Notes: generated by a model not told the origin, from the letters alone. Positions 8,675 to 20,892 are shown, counted from the first letter of the stretch. The stretch: 64,000 nt of DNA from Streptoverticillium olivoreticuli subsp. olivoreticuli (GCF_003391135.1 NZ_CP031455.1:3317001-3381000); one strand, 5' to 3'. A program made the numbers and translations.

Positions 8675-10618
8675 GTGGAGCAGCAAGCGACAGCCCCCCG
8701 GCCCATTCCGCCCGTCGACGTCGAGCAGGCGGAGGCCGCGCTCATCGAGCACTACCCGCGCCTCGTGCGGCTCGGGTATCTCGTGCTGCCACCCGCCCTG
8801 GGCCGCAACCGCCGGGTGCTCACCGCGCACGCCCTCGTCCAGCGCGCCCTGCCCCGCAACAGGGTCACCACGGCGGAGCTCGCCGGACTGGCCGTGCCCG
8901 CCCCGCGCGGCAGCACCGGGTCCCCGGCCGACCCGGGCTACGCGTATGTGCGGCAGCGGGTGCTGCGGGCCGCGCTGGAGGCCGGGCGGCCGCGCGGGCG
9001 GTGGCAGCTGCCGAAGCCCGGCCAGCTGCCACCGCTGCTGCCGCAGGTGTGGGGCCTGCGGCTCTTCCCCCGCTCGGGCGGCGCCGACGAACTCGCCCTG
9101 GACCAGGCGCTCGCCGCCCTCTCCGGGCCCGGCCGGGCCGCGTATGTGCTGCGCGCCCTGGAGCTGCCGTCCGACCGTGACGTGCGGCAGGTGCTCAAGG
9201 CCGCAGGGGTCGAGGACCCGGGGGAGGCGATCGTCGAGGCATCGGGGCTGCGCACGCCCGCCGGGAGCCGGGACGCGTCGCTGCTGGAGTCGATGGAGTT
9301 CGACCCGTGCTCCCTCCAGGCCCGGCCGACCGATCTGATGCGCCGCCGCCAGCACACCCGGGCGGCCCTCGCGGCCGCCGCGGCGGCCGCCGTGTGCGGG
9401 ACGCTGCTGGTGCTGCCCGGCAGCGGCTGGGGTCCGGACGGCGCGGCCGCTCCCCCGTACGCGCAGAACGCGGCGGCCCAACAGGCGCTGGACCCCGCCA
9501 AGTTGACCCGGGCGGACGCCGGGGCCTGGAAGCGCGCGGACCGCTCCGGCTTCGCGGTCTGGCCCGCCCGCGGCAACCACGCCGACGACCAGGAGCTGCT
9601 GCGCCGGGCCCTCGCCGTCTGGGCGCGGCCGGGGAGCAGTGTGCGCGTGACGTCCACGCCGGGCACCGCCACCGGGCCTGCGGCGGGCCCCCCGCAGCTG
9701 CTGTACGCGGGCGAGGTCGGCCAGGCGACGGTCGTGGTGTTCCACGACGGGCTGCGGCTGGTGCGCTACGCGGAGGCCAAGAACGGTGACACCGGCGGCG
9801 CGGCCCTCGACTTCGCCCGCGCGGACGCCGCGGACGGGGATTCCGCGACCGCGGTCGTGGTCGGCCGGGCCGACGGCAACGTCCGCTATCTGACGGCCCC
9901 TTGGGTGAGCGAGGTCGCGGTGCGCGACCTGCTCAAGCCCGGTGAGAGCGCGCAGCCCCTGCGCACGGCCGCGGACGGGGTGACCGACCCGACGATCAGC
10001 CCGGCGCCGACGAACGACTGCCACAGCTGGCCGGCGCTCCAGATGGGCGGGCGCCTGGTGACCGACCTCGGCGAGCTGACCCCGGCCCGGCTCACCGCCG
10101 GCGCCCCCGGCGGGCAGCACGACGTCACCGGCCCGGCGGCCCGCGCCGACTGGGCGCACACCGCCTGCCACCTGCAGACCGTGCGGTCGCAGGGCGTGCG
10201 CTCGGTGAACTCCTGGACCTTCGCGACGCAGCCGCTGCCCGGTGGCGCGGCGGGCAGCGCGCAGTGGCTGTGCACCCGGGCCGAGACCTGGCGGGGTGCG
10301 GGCAGCCGGGTGCTGGCGCTGTTCCAGCCGCCGGGGGCCCGCCCGGGCGCGGCGAGCCCGCCGGTCGCCCGCGCCGACGACTCCCCCGCGTGCGGGGCCC
10401 ACGACCCGCACGCCCTGGCGGGCGTGCTGTGGAAGTCGCCCGGCGGCAACTGGTACGCGCTCGCGGCGGGCAGCGACGACGTGGAGTCGATCGCCGCGAC
10501 CGGCGCGGTGCAGGCGACCGCCTCCGGCCGGCTGCTGGCCGTACCGGCGAAGCCCGGCGCCCGGACCGCGCTCACCGCGCGCCTGTCGGACGGGAAGAAG
10601 CTGACCGCCATCCAATGA
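8675..10618 (+). CDS. Single-pass membrane protein with sigma-factor-like N-terminal region, unknown function
   Basis: 647 residues from GTG 8675. The N-terminal ~220 residues are helical and cytosolic. EAALIEHYPRLVRLGYLVLP and LDQALAALSGPGRAAYVLRA resemble region 2 and region 4 of ECF-type sigma factors without an obvious DNA-reading helix. A basic RRRQHTR precedes one membrane helix at ~227-247 (AALAAAAAAAVCGTLLVLPG). The ~400-residue remainder is probably external; it contains paired Cys (NDCHS, TACHL, WLCTRA, PACGA) and Gly/Pro-rich loops. Such proteins are conserved in Streptomyces without a known role. The topology suggests a membrane-tethered regulator or envelope sensor, which is inference only. 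Confidence 0.75.
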   Translation: MEQQATAPRPIPPVDVEQAEAALIEHYPRLVRLGYLVLPPALGRNRRVLTAHALVQRALPRNRVTTAELAGLAVPAPRGSTGSPADPGYAYVRQRVLRAALEAGRPRGRWQLPKPGQLPPLLPQVWGLRLFPRSGGADELALDQALAALSGPGRAAYVLRALELPSDRDVRQVLKAAGVEDPGEAIVEASGLRTPAGSRDASLLESMEFDPCSLQARPTDLMRRRQHTRAALAAAAAAAVCGTLLVLPGSGWGPDGAAAPPYAQNAAAQQALDPAKLTRADAGAWKRADRSGFAVWPARGNHADDQELLRRALAVWARPGSSVRVTSTPGTATGPAAGPPQLLYAGEVGQATVVVFHDGLRLVRYAEAKNGDTGGAALDFARADAADGDSATAVVVGRADGNVRYLTAPWVSEVAVRDLLKPGESAQPLRTAADGVTDPTISPAPTNDCHSWPALQMGGRLVTDLGELTPARLTAGAPGGQHDVTGPAARADWAHTACHLQTVRSQGVRSVNSWTFATQPLPGGAAGSAQWLCTRAETWRGAGSRVLALFQPPGARPGAASPPVARADDSPACGAHDPHALAGVLWKSPGGNWYALAAGSDDVESIAATGAVQATASGRLLAVPAKPGARTALTARLSDGKKLTAIQ

Positions 10619-10701
10619 CGGGGCGGCCGCCCCCGACGGCGAACGACCCTAGCCCACCCGGGTTCTGAGCGTGACCGGGGCCCCTGTGGGCTGCCATTAG
10701 T

Positions 10702-11415
10702 ATGACCGCCATGACGAACGGGGTACGGCGCAGGATGGCGGTCGAGCAGCGACGCGAGCAACTGATCGCGGTCGCTCTCGACCTGTTCGGCCATCGCCGC
10801 CCGGACGACGTCTCCATCGACGAGATCGCAGCGGCGGCCGGGATATCCCGGCCGCTCGTCTATCACTACTTCCCCGGCAAGCAGAGCCTGTACGAGGCGG
10901 CGCTGCGGCGGGCGGCGGACGAGCTCGCGGCGCTCTTCGACGAGCCGCGCGAGGGGCCGCTGGGCGAGCGGCTCTCGCGGGTGATGCGGCGGTTCTTCGA
11001 CTTCGTCGAGGAGCACGGCACGGGCTTCTCCGCCCTGATGCGCGGCGGCCCGGCGGCGGGAAGCAGCCGGACCTGCGCCGTGATCGACGGGGTGCGGCAG
11101 GCGGCGTACGAGGAGGTGCTCCACCACCTCGGCGTGCAGTCGCCGCCCCCTCGCCTCGAACTGGCCGTCCGCTCCTGGATCTCCCTGACGGAGACAACGG
11201 CCCTGCTCTGGCTCGACGGCCGCCGGATCCCGCGCGCCGAGCTGGAACGCCAGCTGGTCCACGACTTCGCCGCGCTCACCGCGGTGAGCGCGGCCTACGA
11301 CGAGGGAATGGCGGAGATCCTGCGCCGCCTGCTCGCCGACGAGTCGGACCGGGGCCCGTTCATGGACCTGATCACGCGCCTCGCGGTGCTGATGCCACAG
11401 CCGCAGCCGTCCTGA
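10702..11415 (+). CDS. TetR/AcrR-family transcriptional regulator
   Basis: 237 residues. The N-terminal HTH reads RREQLIAVALDLFGHR, then DEIAAAAGISRPLVYHYFPG and KQSLYEAAL, the canonical TetR_N. The C-terminal domain (RFFDFVEEHGTGFSALMRGG) resembles TetR proteins sensing hydrophobic ligands. ATG 10702 directly follows GCCATTAGT, a spacing that fits a leaderless transcript with a TANNNT -10; ATG 10711 is an alternative. It converges on the pullulanase gene with only 18 bases between stops. No target gene is adjacent on a divergent promoter, so the regulon is unclear. Confidence 0.88.
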   Translation: MTAMTNGVRRRMAVEQRREQLIAVALDLFGHRRPDDVSIDEIAAAAGISRPLVYHYFPGKQSLYEAALRRAADELAALFDEPREGPLGERLSRVMRRFFDFVEEHGTGFSALMRGGPAAGSSRTCAVIDGVRQAAYEEVLHHLGVQSPPPRLELAVRSWISLTETTALLWLDGRRIPRAELERQLVHDFAALTAVSAAYDEGMAEILRRLLADESDRGPFMDLITRLAVLMPQPQPS

Positions 11416-11433
11416 CACCCCGGAACGGGCCGA

Positions 11434-14031
<2,598 letters not shown>

Positions 14032-14048
14032 GGGGCTCCTTCGCTGTA

Positions 14049-14160
14049 TTCAGCCCGTCCGGCGTTTGAGGACGCGCCCGCGGGGCGCTGGGGTCCGGGG
14101 CGGAGCTCCGGCCGCGGCGGAGCCGCGTATCAGACGCTGTGGGAAGGGGCGGGGCAGGGG
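14049..14160. repeat. Dispersed intergenic repeat, full-length copy
   Basis: Begins TTCAGCCCGTCCGGCGTTTG then AGGACGCGCCCGC, and continues through GGGGTCCGGGGCGGAGC and GGAAGGGGCGGGGCAGGGGA. The same modules recur elsewhere in this window. It fills the gap between amylase stop and pullulanase start, on the minus-strand transcript. Confidence 0.7.
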
Positions 14161-14162
14161 AA

Positions 14163-15560
14163 TCAGGCACACTCGCGCGCACCCACATGCAGCGCCAGCG
14201 CCGTGTTCGGAGCCAGGGAAGCCGCAAACGTGCCGTCCGGCGCCACCGACACCCGCCGACCGCTCTGCACGTCGCAGTAATCACCCCCCGGCAACGACGT
14301 CCGAAACGTGCGGCTCACCGCGAACGCCTCGTGATTGATGGCCACATAGCCCTCGCGACCGCGCCCGAAAGCGATCGCCTGGTAGCCGTTGTCCCACCAG
14401 TCGCCGACCGCCGCGCCCCGCGTCGCATTGCGGAATCCCACCATGGACCTGATCTCGGGCCATTTGTGCTGGCACTTCCAGCCGTCCTGCCAACAGGCGG
14501 TCACGGAGCCGCCGTTGGGCGGTCCCGCGTCGCGGTCGGTGAATTCGTAGCCGGAGTGGACGTCCGGGGAGCCGTAGGGCCAGGCGAGCATGAAGACGTT
14601 GGCGAGGGTGTAGTTCGCGCCGTCCTTGTAGCTGAGGGTGTCGCCGCCCCGCTCCGTGTCCCAGTTGTCGGTGAAGACGGACGCCTGGCCGCCGGGCAGA
14701 TAGCCCCAGCCCTCGCCGTAGTTCTTGAGATAGGCGAGCCGCTCGCCGGTGAAGACCCGTTTGAGGTCGCGCGCGTAGCGGAATTCCTGGACGTCGCCGT
14801 TGCGCAGGTATTCGTCCGGCCGGACGGCCTCGCCCGCGCCGTAGATGGTCTCCTGCTTCCAGTAGACGCCGGGTCTGCTCAGCCGGGACTTGATGGCGGC
14901 GAGGTCCTCGGTGGCGATGTGCTTGGCGGCGTCGATGCGGAATCCGTCGATGCCCAGGGAGAGCAGGTCGTCGAGGTAGGCGGCGATGCGGTCGCGCACG
15001 TGCTCCGCGCCGGTGTCGAGGTCGGCGAGGCCCACGAGTTCGCAGTTCTGGACGTCGCCCCGGTCCCGGTAGTCGGCGATGGGCTTGCGGCAGCCGTGGA
15101 AGTCCCGGTCCTGGTACGTGCCCGGGTAGTCGTACTTCGTATACGGGGAGCCGCCGGTGCCCGTGCCGGAACCGGCGGCCATGTGGTTGACGACGGCGTC
15201 GGCGACGACCTTGACCCCGGCCGAGTGGCAGGCGTCGACCATGCCCTTCAGGGCGGCGCGGTCACCGAGCCGTCCGGCGACGCGGTAGCCGACGGGCTGG
15301 TATGAGGTCCACCACTGCGGCCCCTGGATGTGTTCCTGAGGTGGTGACACCTGGACGTATCCGTAGCCCGCCGGGCCGAGGGTGTCCTTGCACTCCTTGG
15401 CGACGGAGGCGTAGTTCCACTCGAAGAGCACGGCGGTGACGTCGCGTTCGCCGGGTGCGGCCGCCCGCGCGGGCGGGGCGCAGGTGAGGGTGCCGGCCAC
15501 GAGGGCGGCGACGGCGAGCAGCGCTCTTCGGGTGGTTCCGGGCAGGGCGAAGGGGGGCAT
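14163..15560 (-). CDS. Secreted alpha-amylase (GH13)
   Basis: 465 residues from ATG 15560, which has AGGAGGCGCC directly before it. The signal peptide is [19 protein letters not shown] with cleavage near ARAAA. GH13 motifs: [12 protein letters not shown], nucleophile Asp in [10 protein letters not shown], acid/base Glu in YWKQETIYG, and [10 protein letters not shown]. The C-terminal beta domain ends in [10 protein letters not shown]. There is no starch-binding (CBM20) module, unlike larger Streptomyces amylases. The longer in-frame reading upstream is not a signal-like N-terminus and is rejected. It diverges from malE across a 322-base region with repeated MalR-like motifs, so it is probably maltodextrin-induced. 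Confidence 0.92.
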   Translation of the reverse strand: MPPFALPGTTRRALLAVAALVAGTLTCAPPARAAAPGERDVTAVLFEWNYASVAKECKDTLGPAGYGYVQVSPPQEHIQGPQWWTSYQPVGYRVAGRLGDRAALKGMVDACHSAGVKVVADAVVNHMAAGSGTGTGGSPYTKYDYPGTYQDRDFHGCRKPIADYRDRGDVQNCELVGLADLDTGAEHVRDRIAAYLDDLLSLGIDGFRIDAAKHIATEDLAAIKSRLSRPGVYWKQETIYGAGEAVRPDEYLRNGDVQEFRYARDLKRVFTGERLAYLKNYGEGWGYLPGGQASVFTDNWDTERGGDTLSYKDGANYTLANVFMLAWPYGSPDVHSGYEFTDRDAGPPNGGSVTACWQDGWKCQHKWPEIRSMVGFRNATRGAAVGDWWDNGYQAIAFGRGREGYVAINHEAFAVSRTFRTSLPGGDYCDVQSGRRVSVAPDGTFAASLAPNTALALHVGARECA

Positions 15561-15651
15561 GGCGCCTCCTGGGGGGGGTGGCCGGTTCCTGGCGAACCGG
15601 GACAAAACAGCCTGGTACGGCAACGCGTCGCACCCGTAAGGCTGATGAAGG

Positions 15652-15674
15652 TTCTTGCTGTTCTTGCTGCAAAA
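15652..15674. promoter_or_regulatory. Candidate MalR site, amylase side
   Basis: Two exact tandem 9-mers TTCTTGCTG (15652-15660 and 15661-15669) followed by CAAAA, so the second also reads CTTGCTGCAAAA. Direct repeats of CTTGCAG-like heptamers overlapping amylase promoters are known as targets of the LacI-type regulator MalR/Reg1 in Streptomyces. It lies about 90 bases upstream of the amylase start. Assignment is by resemblance. Confidence 0.55.
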
Positions 15675-15787
15675 TCTGTCCGCACGACCGCGGCAACAGC
15701 CGCGCACGAGACCGTACGAGGCCGGTCGCCACCGGTCAACCCTTGGGACACGGTCCGGTTACGACCCGGAAATCTCGCCGTTTCATT

Positions 15788-15816
15788 CTTGCAAACCCTT
15801 TCGCAAGAGATTGCAG
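15788..15816. promoter_or_regulatory. Candidate MalR site, malE side
   Basis: CTTGC-10 bases-GCAAG inverted repeat at 15788-15807, followed by TTGCAG at 15811-15816. It is about 70 bases upstream of malE. The remaining sequence of this 322-base intergenic region (15561-15882) shows no coding potential. Confidence 0.55.
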
Positions 15817-15882
15817 CCTGTTAACTTCCTCCACAGCTCGGGCCGTCCGCGACTGGTCGGCCTCCTTGATGAGGAGATCCAT

Positions 15883-17187
15883 ATGCGAAGAGGCATATCG
15901 GTTGCGGCCGTCGTCGGCGTGCTGGCCCTGACCGCGACCGCCTGCGGCGGTGACGGCGGCGGCGATGGCGGCGACGGCTCCAAGGCGGCGAACGACCCGG
16001 GCAGTGTGAGCGGGACGGTCACCTGGTGGGACACCTCGGACGCCACCAACGAGGCACCGGCCTTCAAGAAGCTGGTGTCGGCCTTCGAGGCGAAGTACCC
16101 CAAGATCAAGGTCGATTACGTCAATGTGCCGTTCGACCAGGCGCAGCAGAAGTTCAAGACGGCCGCGTCCACGGGCAAGGGCGCGCCCGACGTGCTGCGC
16201 TCGGACGTCGGCTGGACCCCGGGCTTCGCCCAGCTCGGCTATCTCAAGGACCTCACCGGCACGCCCGCGCTCGACAACGCCGGCGACTTCCTCGACGGGC
16301 CGCTGAAGAACGCCGCGTACCAGGGCAAGACGTATGGCGTCCCCCAGGTCACCGACACGCTCGGGCTGCTCTACAACAAGGACTTGTTCCGGAAGGCGGG
16401 CATCGAGGCGCCCCCGGCCGACTGGAACGCGGTCAAGGACGCCGCCCGGAAGATCAAGGACAAGACGGGCGCCGAGGGCATCGGCCTCAGCCCGGACGGC
16501 TACTACTCGCTGCCCTTCCTCTACGGCGAGAACAGCGACATGGTCAACGTCGCCGGCAAGAAGATCACCATCTCCGACGCCGCGTCCGTCAAGGGCATCG
16601 AGACGGCCGTCGACCTGGTCAAGTCCGGCGCCGCGCCCAAGCCGGCGGGCACGGACGGCTACAACGCGCTGAAGACGGACTTCAAGAACGGCAAGCTGGC
16701 CATGATGGTCGACGGTCCGTGGGCGACGAAGGAGATCTTCGGCGGCGGCGCGTACAAGTCGAAGGAGAACCTGGGGATCGCGACGATCCCGGCGGGCTCC
16801 ACGGGGACGGCGGGGGCGCCGGTCGGCGGCCACAACCTCGTCGTCTACGCGGGGTCGAAGAACTTCGACGCGTCCTACCTCTTCACGCGGTTCATGACCG
16901 AGGCCGCGCAGCAGGAGTCGGTGTCGTCGGCGATCGGGGTGCTGCCGACGCGGAAGTCGGCCTACACGAAGGAGGTGCTGGCCGATCCGGTGCGGAAGTC
17001 CTTCTACGAGGCGCTGGGGAAGGCGCATGCGCGGCCTCCGCTTCCGCAGAGTGGAGATCTGTTCACGGACTGGCTCCAGCACTACACGAAGATCTTGACG
17101 CTGAAGGAGTCCCCGAAGGAGGGAGCCGCGGCCACTGCGAAGGCTTGGCAGGGGGCGTTGCTGAAGGACTGGTCCGTGCAGGAGTAG
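15883..17187 (+). CDS. malE: Maltose/maltodextrin ABC transporter substrate-binding lipoprotein
   Basis: 434 residues. Start ATG 15883 follows GATGAGGAGATCC. A lipoprotein signal with lipobox LTATACGG anchors it outside the membrane at the Cys. SBP family 1 signs: VTWWDTSDATNEAPAFKKLV at the mature N-terminus, then GAPDVLRSDVGW, YGVPQVTDTLGLLYNKDLF and MMVDGPWATKEIF. It delivers maltodextrins, made outside by the neighbouring amylase and pullulanase, to MalFG. No ATPase gene is present; in Streptomyces a shared MsiK protein encoded elsewhere energises such importers. It is the first gene of the mal operon. Confidence 0.95.
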   Translation: MRRGISVAAVVGVLALTATACGGDGGGDGGDGSKAANDPGSVSGTVTWWDTSDATNEAPAFKKLVSAFEAKYPKIKVDYVNVPFDQAQQKFKTAASTGKGAPDVLRSDVGWTPGFAQLGYLKDLTGTPALDNAGDFLDGPLKNAAYQGKTYGVPQVTDTLGLLYNKDLFRKAGIEAPPADWNAVKDAARKIKDKTGAEGIGLSPDGYYSLPFLYGENSDMVNVAGKKITISDAASVKGIETAVDLVKSGAAPKPAGTDGYNALKTDFKNGKLAMMVDGPWATKEIFGGGAYKSKENLGIATIPAGSTGTAGAPVGGHNLVVYAGSKNFDASYLFTRFMTEAAQQESVSSAIGVLPTRKSAYTKEVLADPVRKSFYEALGKAHARPPLPQSGDLFTDWLQHYTKILTLKESPKEGAAATAKAWQGALLKDWSVQE

Positions 17188-17189
17188 TG

Positions 17190-17245
17190 GGCCGGGGGCT
17201 TTTCCCCTGCCCGCCCCTTCCCGAACCGGGGCTCCGCCCCGGACC
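17190..17245 (-). repeat. Inverted partial copy of the dispersed repeat with hairpin, malE-malF gap
   Basis: On the minus strand it reads GGACCGGGGTCCGGGGCGGA, AGCCCCGGTTCGG, then GAAGGGGCGGGCAGGGGAAA, the second module of the repeat at 14049. CCGGGGC-TCC-GCCCCGG at 17226-17242 is a perfect 7-bp hairpin. It could attenuate transcription so that malE is made in excess over malFG. Confidence 0.55.
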
Positions 17246-17290
17246 CCGGTCCTCGAACTCCCCCGCGCCCCCGTGAGAAAGACGCTCGCC

Positions 17291-18262
17291 ATGACCACAG
17301 CAGTTTCCGCAAGCGGTAGTCCGCCCACGTTGTCCACCCGGCTCAGGCGGTCCTTCGACACGCACTGGTACGCCTGGGCCATGGTGCTGCCCGTGGTCGT
17401 CGTGCTGGCGGTGCTGGTCGGGTATCCGCTGGGGCGCGGGATCTATCTCTCCTTCACCGATGCCAACGAGGCCAATGTCGGCCGGACCATCGGCGTCAAC
17501 CACATCGCTTCGACGTACAAGTCCGTCGGTCTCGACAATTACTGGAAGGTGCTCTCGGGGCAGGAGGGCCACTTCTACTCGCGGCTGGGCTGGACCGTCG
17601 TCTGGACCGCGTCGTGCGTGTTCCTGCACTACACGATCGGCCTCGGGCTGGCCCTGCTGCTCAACAGGCCGATGCGGTTCCGGGCGCTCTACCGGGTGCT
17701 GCTGATCCTGCCGTGGGCGGTGCCGGCGTTCGTCGCGACGTTCTCGTGGCGGCTGATGTTCAACGAGAAGTACGGCGTCCTCAACGCGTTTCTCACCGAG
17801 CTGGGCCTGGACCCCGTGGACTGGCTCGGGGACTCGACGCTCCAGAAGGTGTCGGCCGTCGCGGTCAACGTGTGGCTGGGCGTGCCGTTCATGATGGTGG
17901 CGATCCTCGGCGGACTCCAGGCGATACCCCGGGAGTTGCACGAGGCGGCGGAGATGGACGGCGCCTCGCCCTGGCAGCGGTTCCGGCACGTGACGCTGCC
18001 GGGGCTGCGGCCGGTGAGCGGGACCGTGATCCTGCTGGGCGTCATCTGGACGTTCAACATGTTCCAGGTGATCTACCTGCTGATCGGGCAGGGGGCGAGC
18101 TCCGACAGCGAGATCCTGGTGACGTACGCCTACCGCCTGGCCTTCCAGGGCGTGCGCGACTACGCGGGCTCGGCCACGTACGGCATCCTCATCCTCTCGC
18201 TGCTGCTGGTCTTCGCCGTCTTCTACCGCCGGATGCTCTCTCGACAGGAGACCACGCGATGA
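17291..18262 (+). CDS. malF: Maltose ABC transporter permease MalF
   Basis: 323 residues from ATG 17291; an in-frame GTG at 17273 would add six residues. Six predicted membrane helices begin with WYAWAMVLPVVVVLAVLVGY. The binding-protein-dependent permease EAA loop is ELHEAAEMDGASPWQRFRHV, contacting the ATPase. The long first periplasm-facing segment (SFTDANEANVGRTIG to KVLSGQEGHFYS) fits MalF-like partners. The stop overlaps malG by four bases (ATGA). It forms the channel with MalG for maltodextrin import. Confidence 0.93.
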   Translation: MTTAVSASGSPPTLSTRLRRSFDTHWYAWAMVLPVVVVLAVLVGYPLGRGIYLSFTDANEANVGRTIGVNHIASTYKSVGLDNYWKVLSGQEGHFYSRLGWTVVWTASCVFLHYTIGLGLALLLNRPMRFRALYRVLLILPWAVPAFVATFSWRLMFNEKYGVLNAFLTELGLDPVDWLGDSTLQKVSAVAVNVWLGVPFMMVAILGGLQAIPRELHEAAEMDGASPWQRFRHVTLPGLRPVSGTVILLGVIWTFNMFQVIYLLIGQGASSDSEILVTYAYRLAFQGVRDYAGSATYGILILSLLLVFAVFYRRMLSRQETTR

Positions 18263-19107
18263 GCTCCACCACCCCACGGGCCCGCGGCGAGCGGTCGCGC
18301 GGCGCCTCGGCCGCGCTGCACACGGCGCTGGTCCTCGCGAGCCTGGTCTCGGTCTTCCCGGTGCTGTTCGTCGTCTTCGTCTCGCTGCGCGGCCGGGACG
18401 GCTGGCAGGAGCCGACGCGGTTCGTCGGCTTCGACGTCTCCAACTACACGCACATCCTGGGGCACACCAAGTTCCTGACGTGGTTCGGGAATTCGGTGAT
18501 CGTGGCGGTGGGCGCCACCGTGCTCGGGGTGTTCGTCGCGGCGACGGCCGGCTACGCCGTGTCGCGGATGCGCTTTCCCGGGCACCGGTCGCTGATGTGG
18601 ACCTTTCTGATCGTGCAAATGTTCCCGATGGCGGTGCTGATCGTGCCGCTGTACAACATTCTGGGTGAGCTCGAACTCCTGGACTCCTACACCGGTCTGA
18701 TCGTGACCTACTGCTCGGTATCCGTACCGTTCTGCGCCTGGATGCTCAAGGGGTACTTCGACACCATTCCCGCCGAGATCGACGAGGCGGGCCGGGTGGA
18801 CGGGCTGAGCCCGTTCGGCACCTTCTGGCGGCTGATCCTGCCGCTCGCCCGGCCCGGTCTGGCCGTCACCGCCTTCTACTCCTTCATCACCGCCTGGGGC
18901 GAGGTCGCCTTCGCCACCCAGTTCATGAGCAGCGAGGAGCACTACACCCTCGCGGTCGGGCTCCAGACCTTCGTCGGCCAGCAGAAGGCCGAGTGGGGTC
19001 TGATGACGGCCGCGGCGGTCCTCATCACCGTCCCCGCAGCCGCCGTCTTCTTCCTCGCCCAGCGGCACCTGGTCGCCGGGCTGACCGCCGGTGGCACCAA
19101 GGGCTGA
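18259..19107 (+). CDS. malG: Maltose ABC transporter permease MalG
   Basis: 282 residues, start ATG 18259 overlapping the malF stop, implying coupled translation. Six helices. The EAA loop is IPAEIDEAGRVDGLSPFGTF followed by WRLILPLARPG. The C-terminal helix FLAQRHLVAGLTAGGTKG ends in the AGxxKG signature typical of MalG-like permeases. It pairs with MalF. 125 bases separate it from aglA. Confidence 0.94.
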   Translation: MSSTTPRARGERSRGASAALHTALVLASLVSVFPVLFVVFVSLRGRDGWQEPTRFVGFDVSNYTHILGHTKFLTWFGNSVIVAVGATVLGVFVAATAGYAVSRMRFPGHRSLMWTFLIVQMFPMAVLIVPLYNILGELELLDSYTGLIVTYCSVSVPFCAWMLKGYFDTIPAEIDEAGRVDGLSPFGTFWRLILPLARPGLAVTAFYSFITAWGEVAFATQFMSSEEHYTLAVGLQTFVGQQKAEWGLMTAAAVLITVPAAAVFFLAQRHLVAGLTAGGTKG

Positions 19108-19232
19108 CCCCGGCCCGTGGTGCGTCACCGGACGCGTCGACCGCGCGTTGACGTGTTCGTACCGCCCGCACCGCTCGTACGGCCCTTCGCACCGCCTCTT
19201 CCGTGACCGCACTTTTCGACCTAGGGAAGTAC

Positions 19233-20867
19233 ATGACCCAGGATCTCGCGCCCTCCGTCCGCCCGGCCGCCGACTCCTCGTCCGCGCACGCGGACGGCTG
19301 GTGGCGCAGCGCCGTCATCTATCAGGTGTACGTGCGCTCGTTCGCCGACAGCGACGGTGACGGCATCGGCGATCTGCGGGGGATCCGGCAGCGGCTGCCG
19401 CACCTGGCGGAGCTGGGGGTGGACGCGGTGTGGCTGACGCCGTTCTACGCGTCGCCGCAGGCGGACGGCGGTTACGACGTCGCGGACTACCGCGCGGTGG
19501 ACCCGCTGTTCGGGGATCTGTCGGACGCGGACGACCTGGTGCGGGAGGCGCACCGGCTGGGCCTGCGGATCATCGTCGACATCGTGCCCAACCACACGTC
19601 CGAGCGGCACACGTGGTTCCGGGCGGCGCTCGCGGACCGCCCGGGGGGGACGGCCCGCGAGCGCTATCACTTCCGTCCGGGCAAGGGCGTCTCGGGGGAA
19701 CTCCCGCCCAACGACTGGGAGTCCGTCTTCGGCGGCCCGGCCTGGACGCGCACGCGACTCCCGGACGGCGCCCCGGGCGAGTGGTACCTGCACCTCTTCG
19801 CGCCCGAGCAGCCGGACCTCAACTGGGAGAACCAGGAGGTCCGGGAGGAGTTCGAGTCGGTGCTGCGGTTCTGGCTGGACCTGGGCGTGGACGGGTTCCG
19901 GATCGACGTGGCGCACGGCATGGTCAAGGCGCCCGGGCTGCCGGACATCGGCCGCAAGGAGCAGGCGAAGCTGATCGGCGCGCAGGTGCTGCCGTTCTTC
20001 GACCAGGACGGGGTGCACGAGATCCACCGCTCGTGGCGGGCACTGCTGGACTCCTACGAGGGCGAGCGGATCGGGGTGGCCGAGGCGTGGGCGCCGACCT
20101 CGGAGCGGCTGGCGCTGTACGTGCGCCCCGACGAGCTGCACCAGGCGTTCAACTTCCAGTTCCTGACGTGCGCGTGGGACGCGGACGCGATGCGGACGGT
20201 GATCGACGAGTCGCTGGCGGCCACGCTGTCGGTGGGCGCGCCGACGACCTGGGTGCTCTCCAACCACGACGTGGTGCGGCACGCCACCCGCTACGGCGCC
20301 GGCGAGCCGGGGCTGCGGCGGGCGCGGGCGGCGGCGCTGCTGATGCTGGCGCTGCCTGGCTCGGCGTACGTCTACCAGGGCGAGGAGCTGGGGCTGCCGG
20401 AGGTCGTGGACCTGCCGGACGAGGTGCGCCAGGACCCGGCGTTCTTCCGGGGCGACGGCCAGGACGGCACCCGGGACGGCTGCCGGGTGCCGATCCCGTG
20501 GTCGGGTGACGAGGCGCCGTACGGCTTCGGGCCGGGCGGCAGCTGGCTGCCGCAGCCCGCGCAGTGGCGGGAGCTGTCGGTGGCGGCCCAGTCGGGGGAC
20601 CCGCGCTCGACACTGGAGCTGTACCGCTCGGCGCTGACGCTCCGCCGTGAGCTGCCGGGGCTCGGCGACGGGGAGATGGTCTGGCTGGACGCGCCCGAGG
20701 GGGTGCTGGCGTTCTCGCGGCCCGGCTTCGTCTGCACGCTCAACACGCTGGGCGAGGAGGTGGAGCTGCCGGTTCCGGGGCGTCCGGTGCTGGCGACGTC
20801 GGCGCTCGAGTTCGGCGGCGGCACGGTGCGCCTGCCCTCGGATTCCTGCGTCTGGTGGGCAGTCTGA
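19233..20867 (+). CDS. aglA: Intracellular alpha-glucosidase (GH13)
   Basis: 544 residues. ATG 19233 follows TAGGGAAG. No signal peptide, so it acts on imported maltodextrins. GH13 oligo-1,6-glucosidase/alpha-glucosidase motifs: WWRSAVIYQVYVRSFADSDG, DIVPNHTSERH, nucleophile Asp in DGFRIDVAHG, Glu in VAEAWAP, and SNHDVVRHATR. QGEELGLPE is the conserved late block. It releases glucose from the oligosaccharides brought in by MalEFG. malR begins 26 bases after its stop on the same strand, so both may share a transcript. Confidence 0.93.
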   Translation: MTQDLAPSVRPAADSSSAHADGWWRSAVIYQVYVRSFADSDGDGIGDLRGIRQRLPHLAELGVDAVWLTPFYASPQADGGYDVADYRAVDPLFGDLSDADDLVREAHRLGLRIIVDIVPNHTSERHTWFRAALADRPGGTARERYHFRPGKGVSGELPPNDWESVFGGPAWTRTRLPDGAPGEWYLHLFAPEQPDLNWENQEVREEFESVLRFWLDLGVDGFRIDVAHGMVKAPGLPDIGRKEQAKLIGAQVLPFFDQDGVHEIHRSWRALLDSYEGERIGVAEAWAPTSERLALYVRPDELHQAFNFQFLTCAWDADAMRTVIDESLAATLSVGAPTTWVLSNHDVVRHATRYGAGEPGLRRARAAALLMLALPGSAYVYQGEELGLPEVVDLPDEVRQDPAFFRGDGQDGTRDGCRVPIPWSGDEAPYGFGPGGSWLPQPAQWRELSVAAQSGDPRSTLELYRSALTLRRELPGLGDGEMVWLDAPEGVLAFSRPGFVCTLNTLGEEVELPVPGRPVLATSALEFGGGTVRLPSDSCVWWAV

Positions 20868-20892
20868 GATGCGACCGGTAAGGTCCAGTCCT

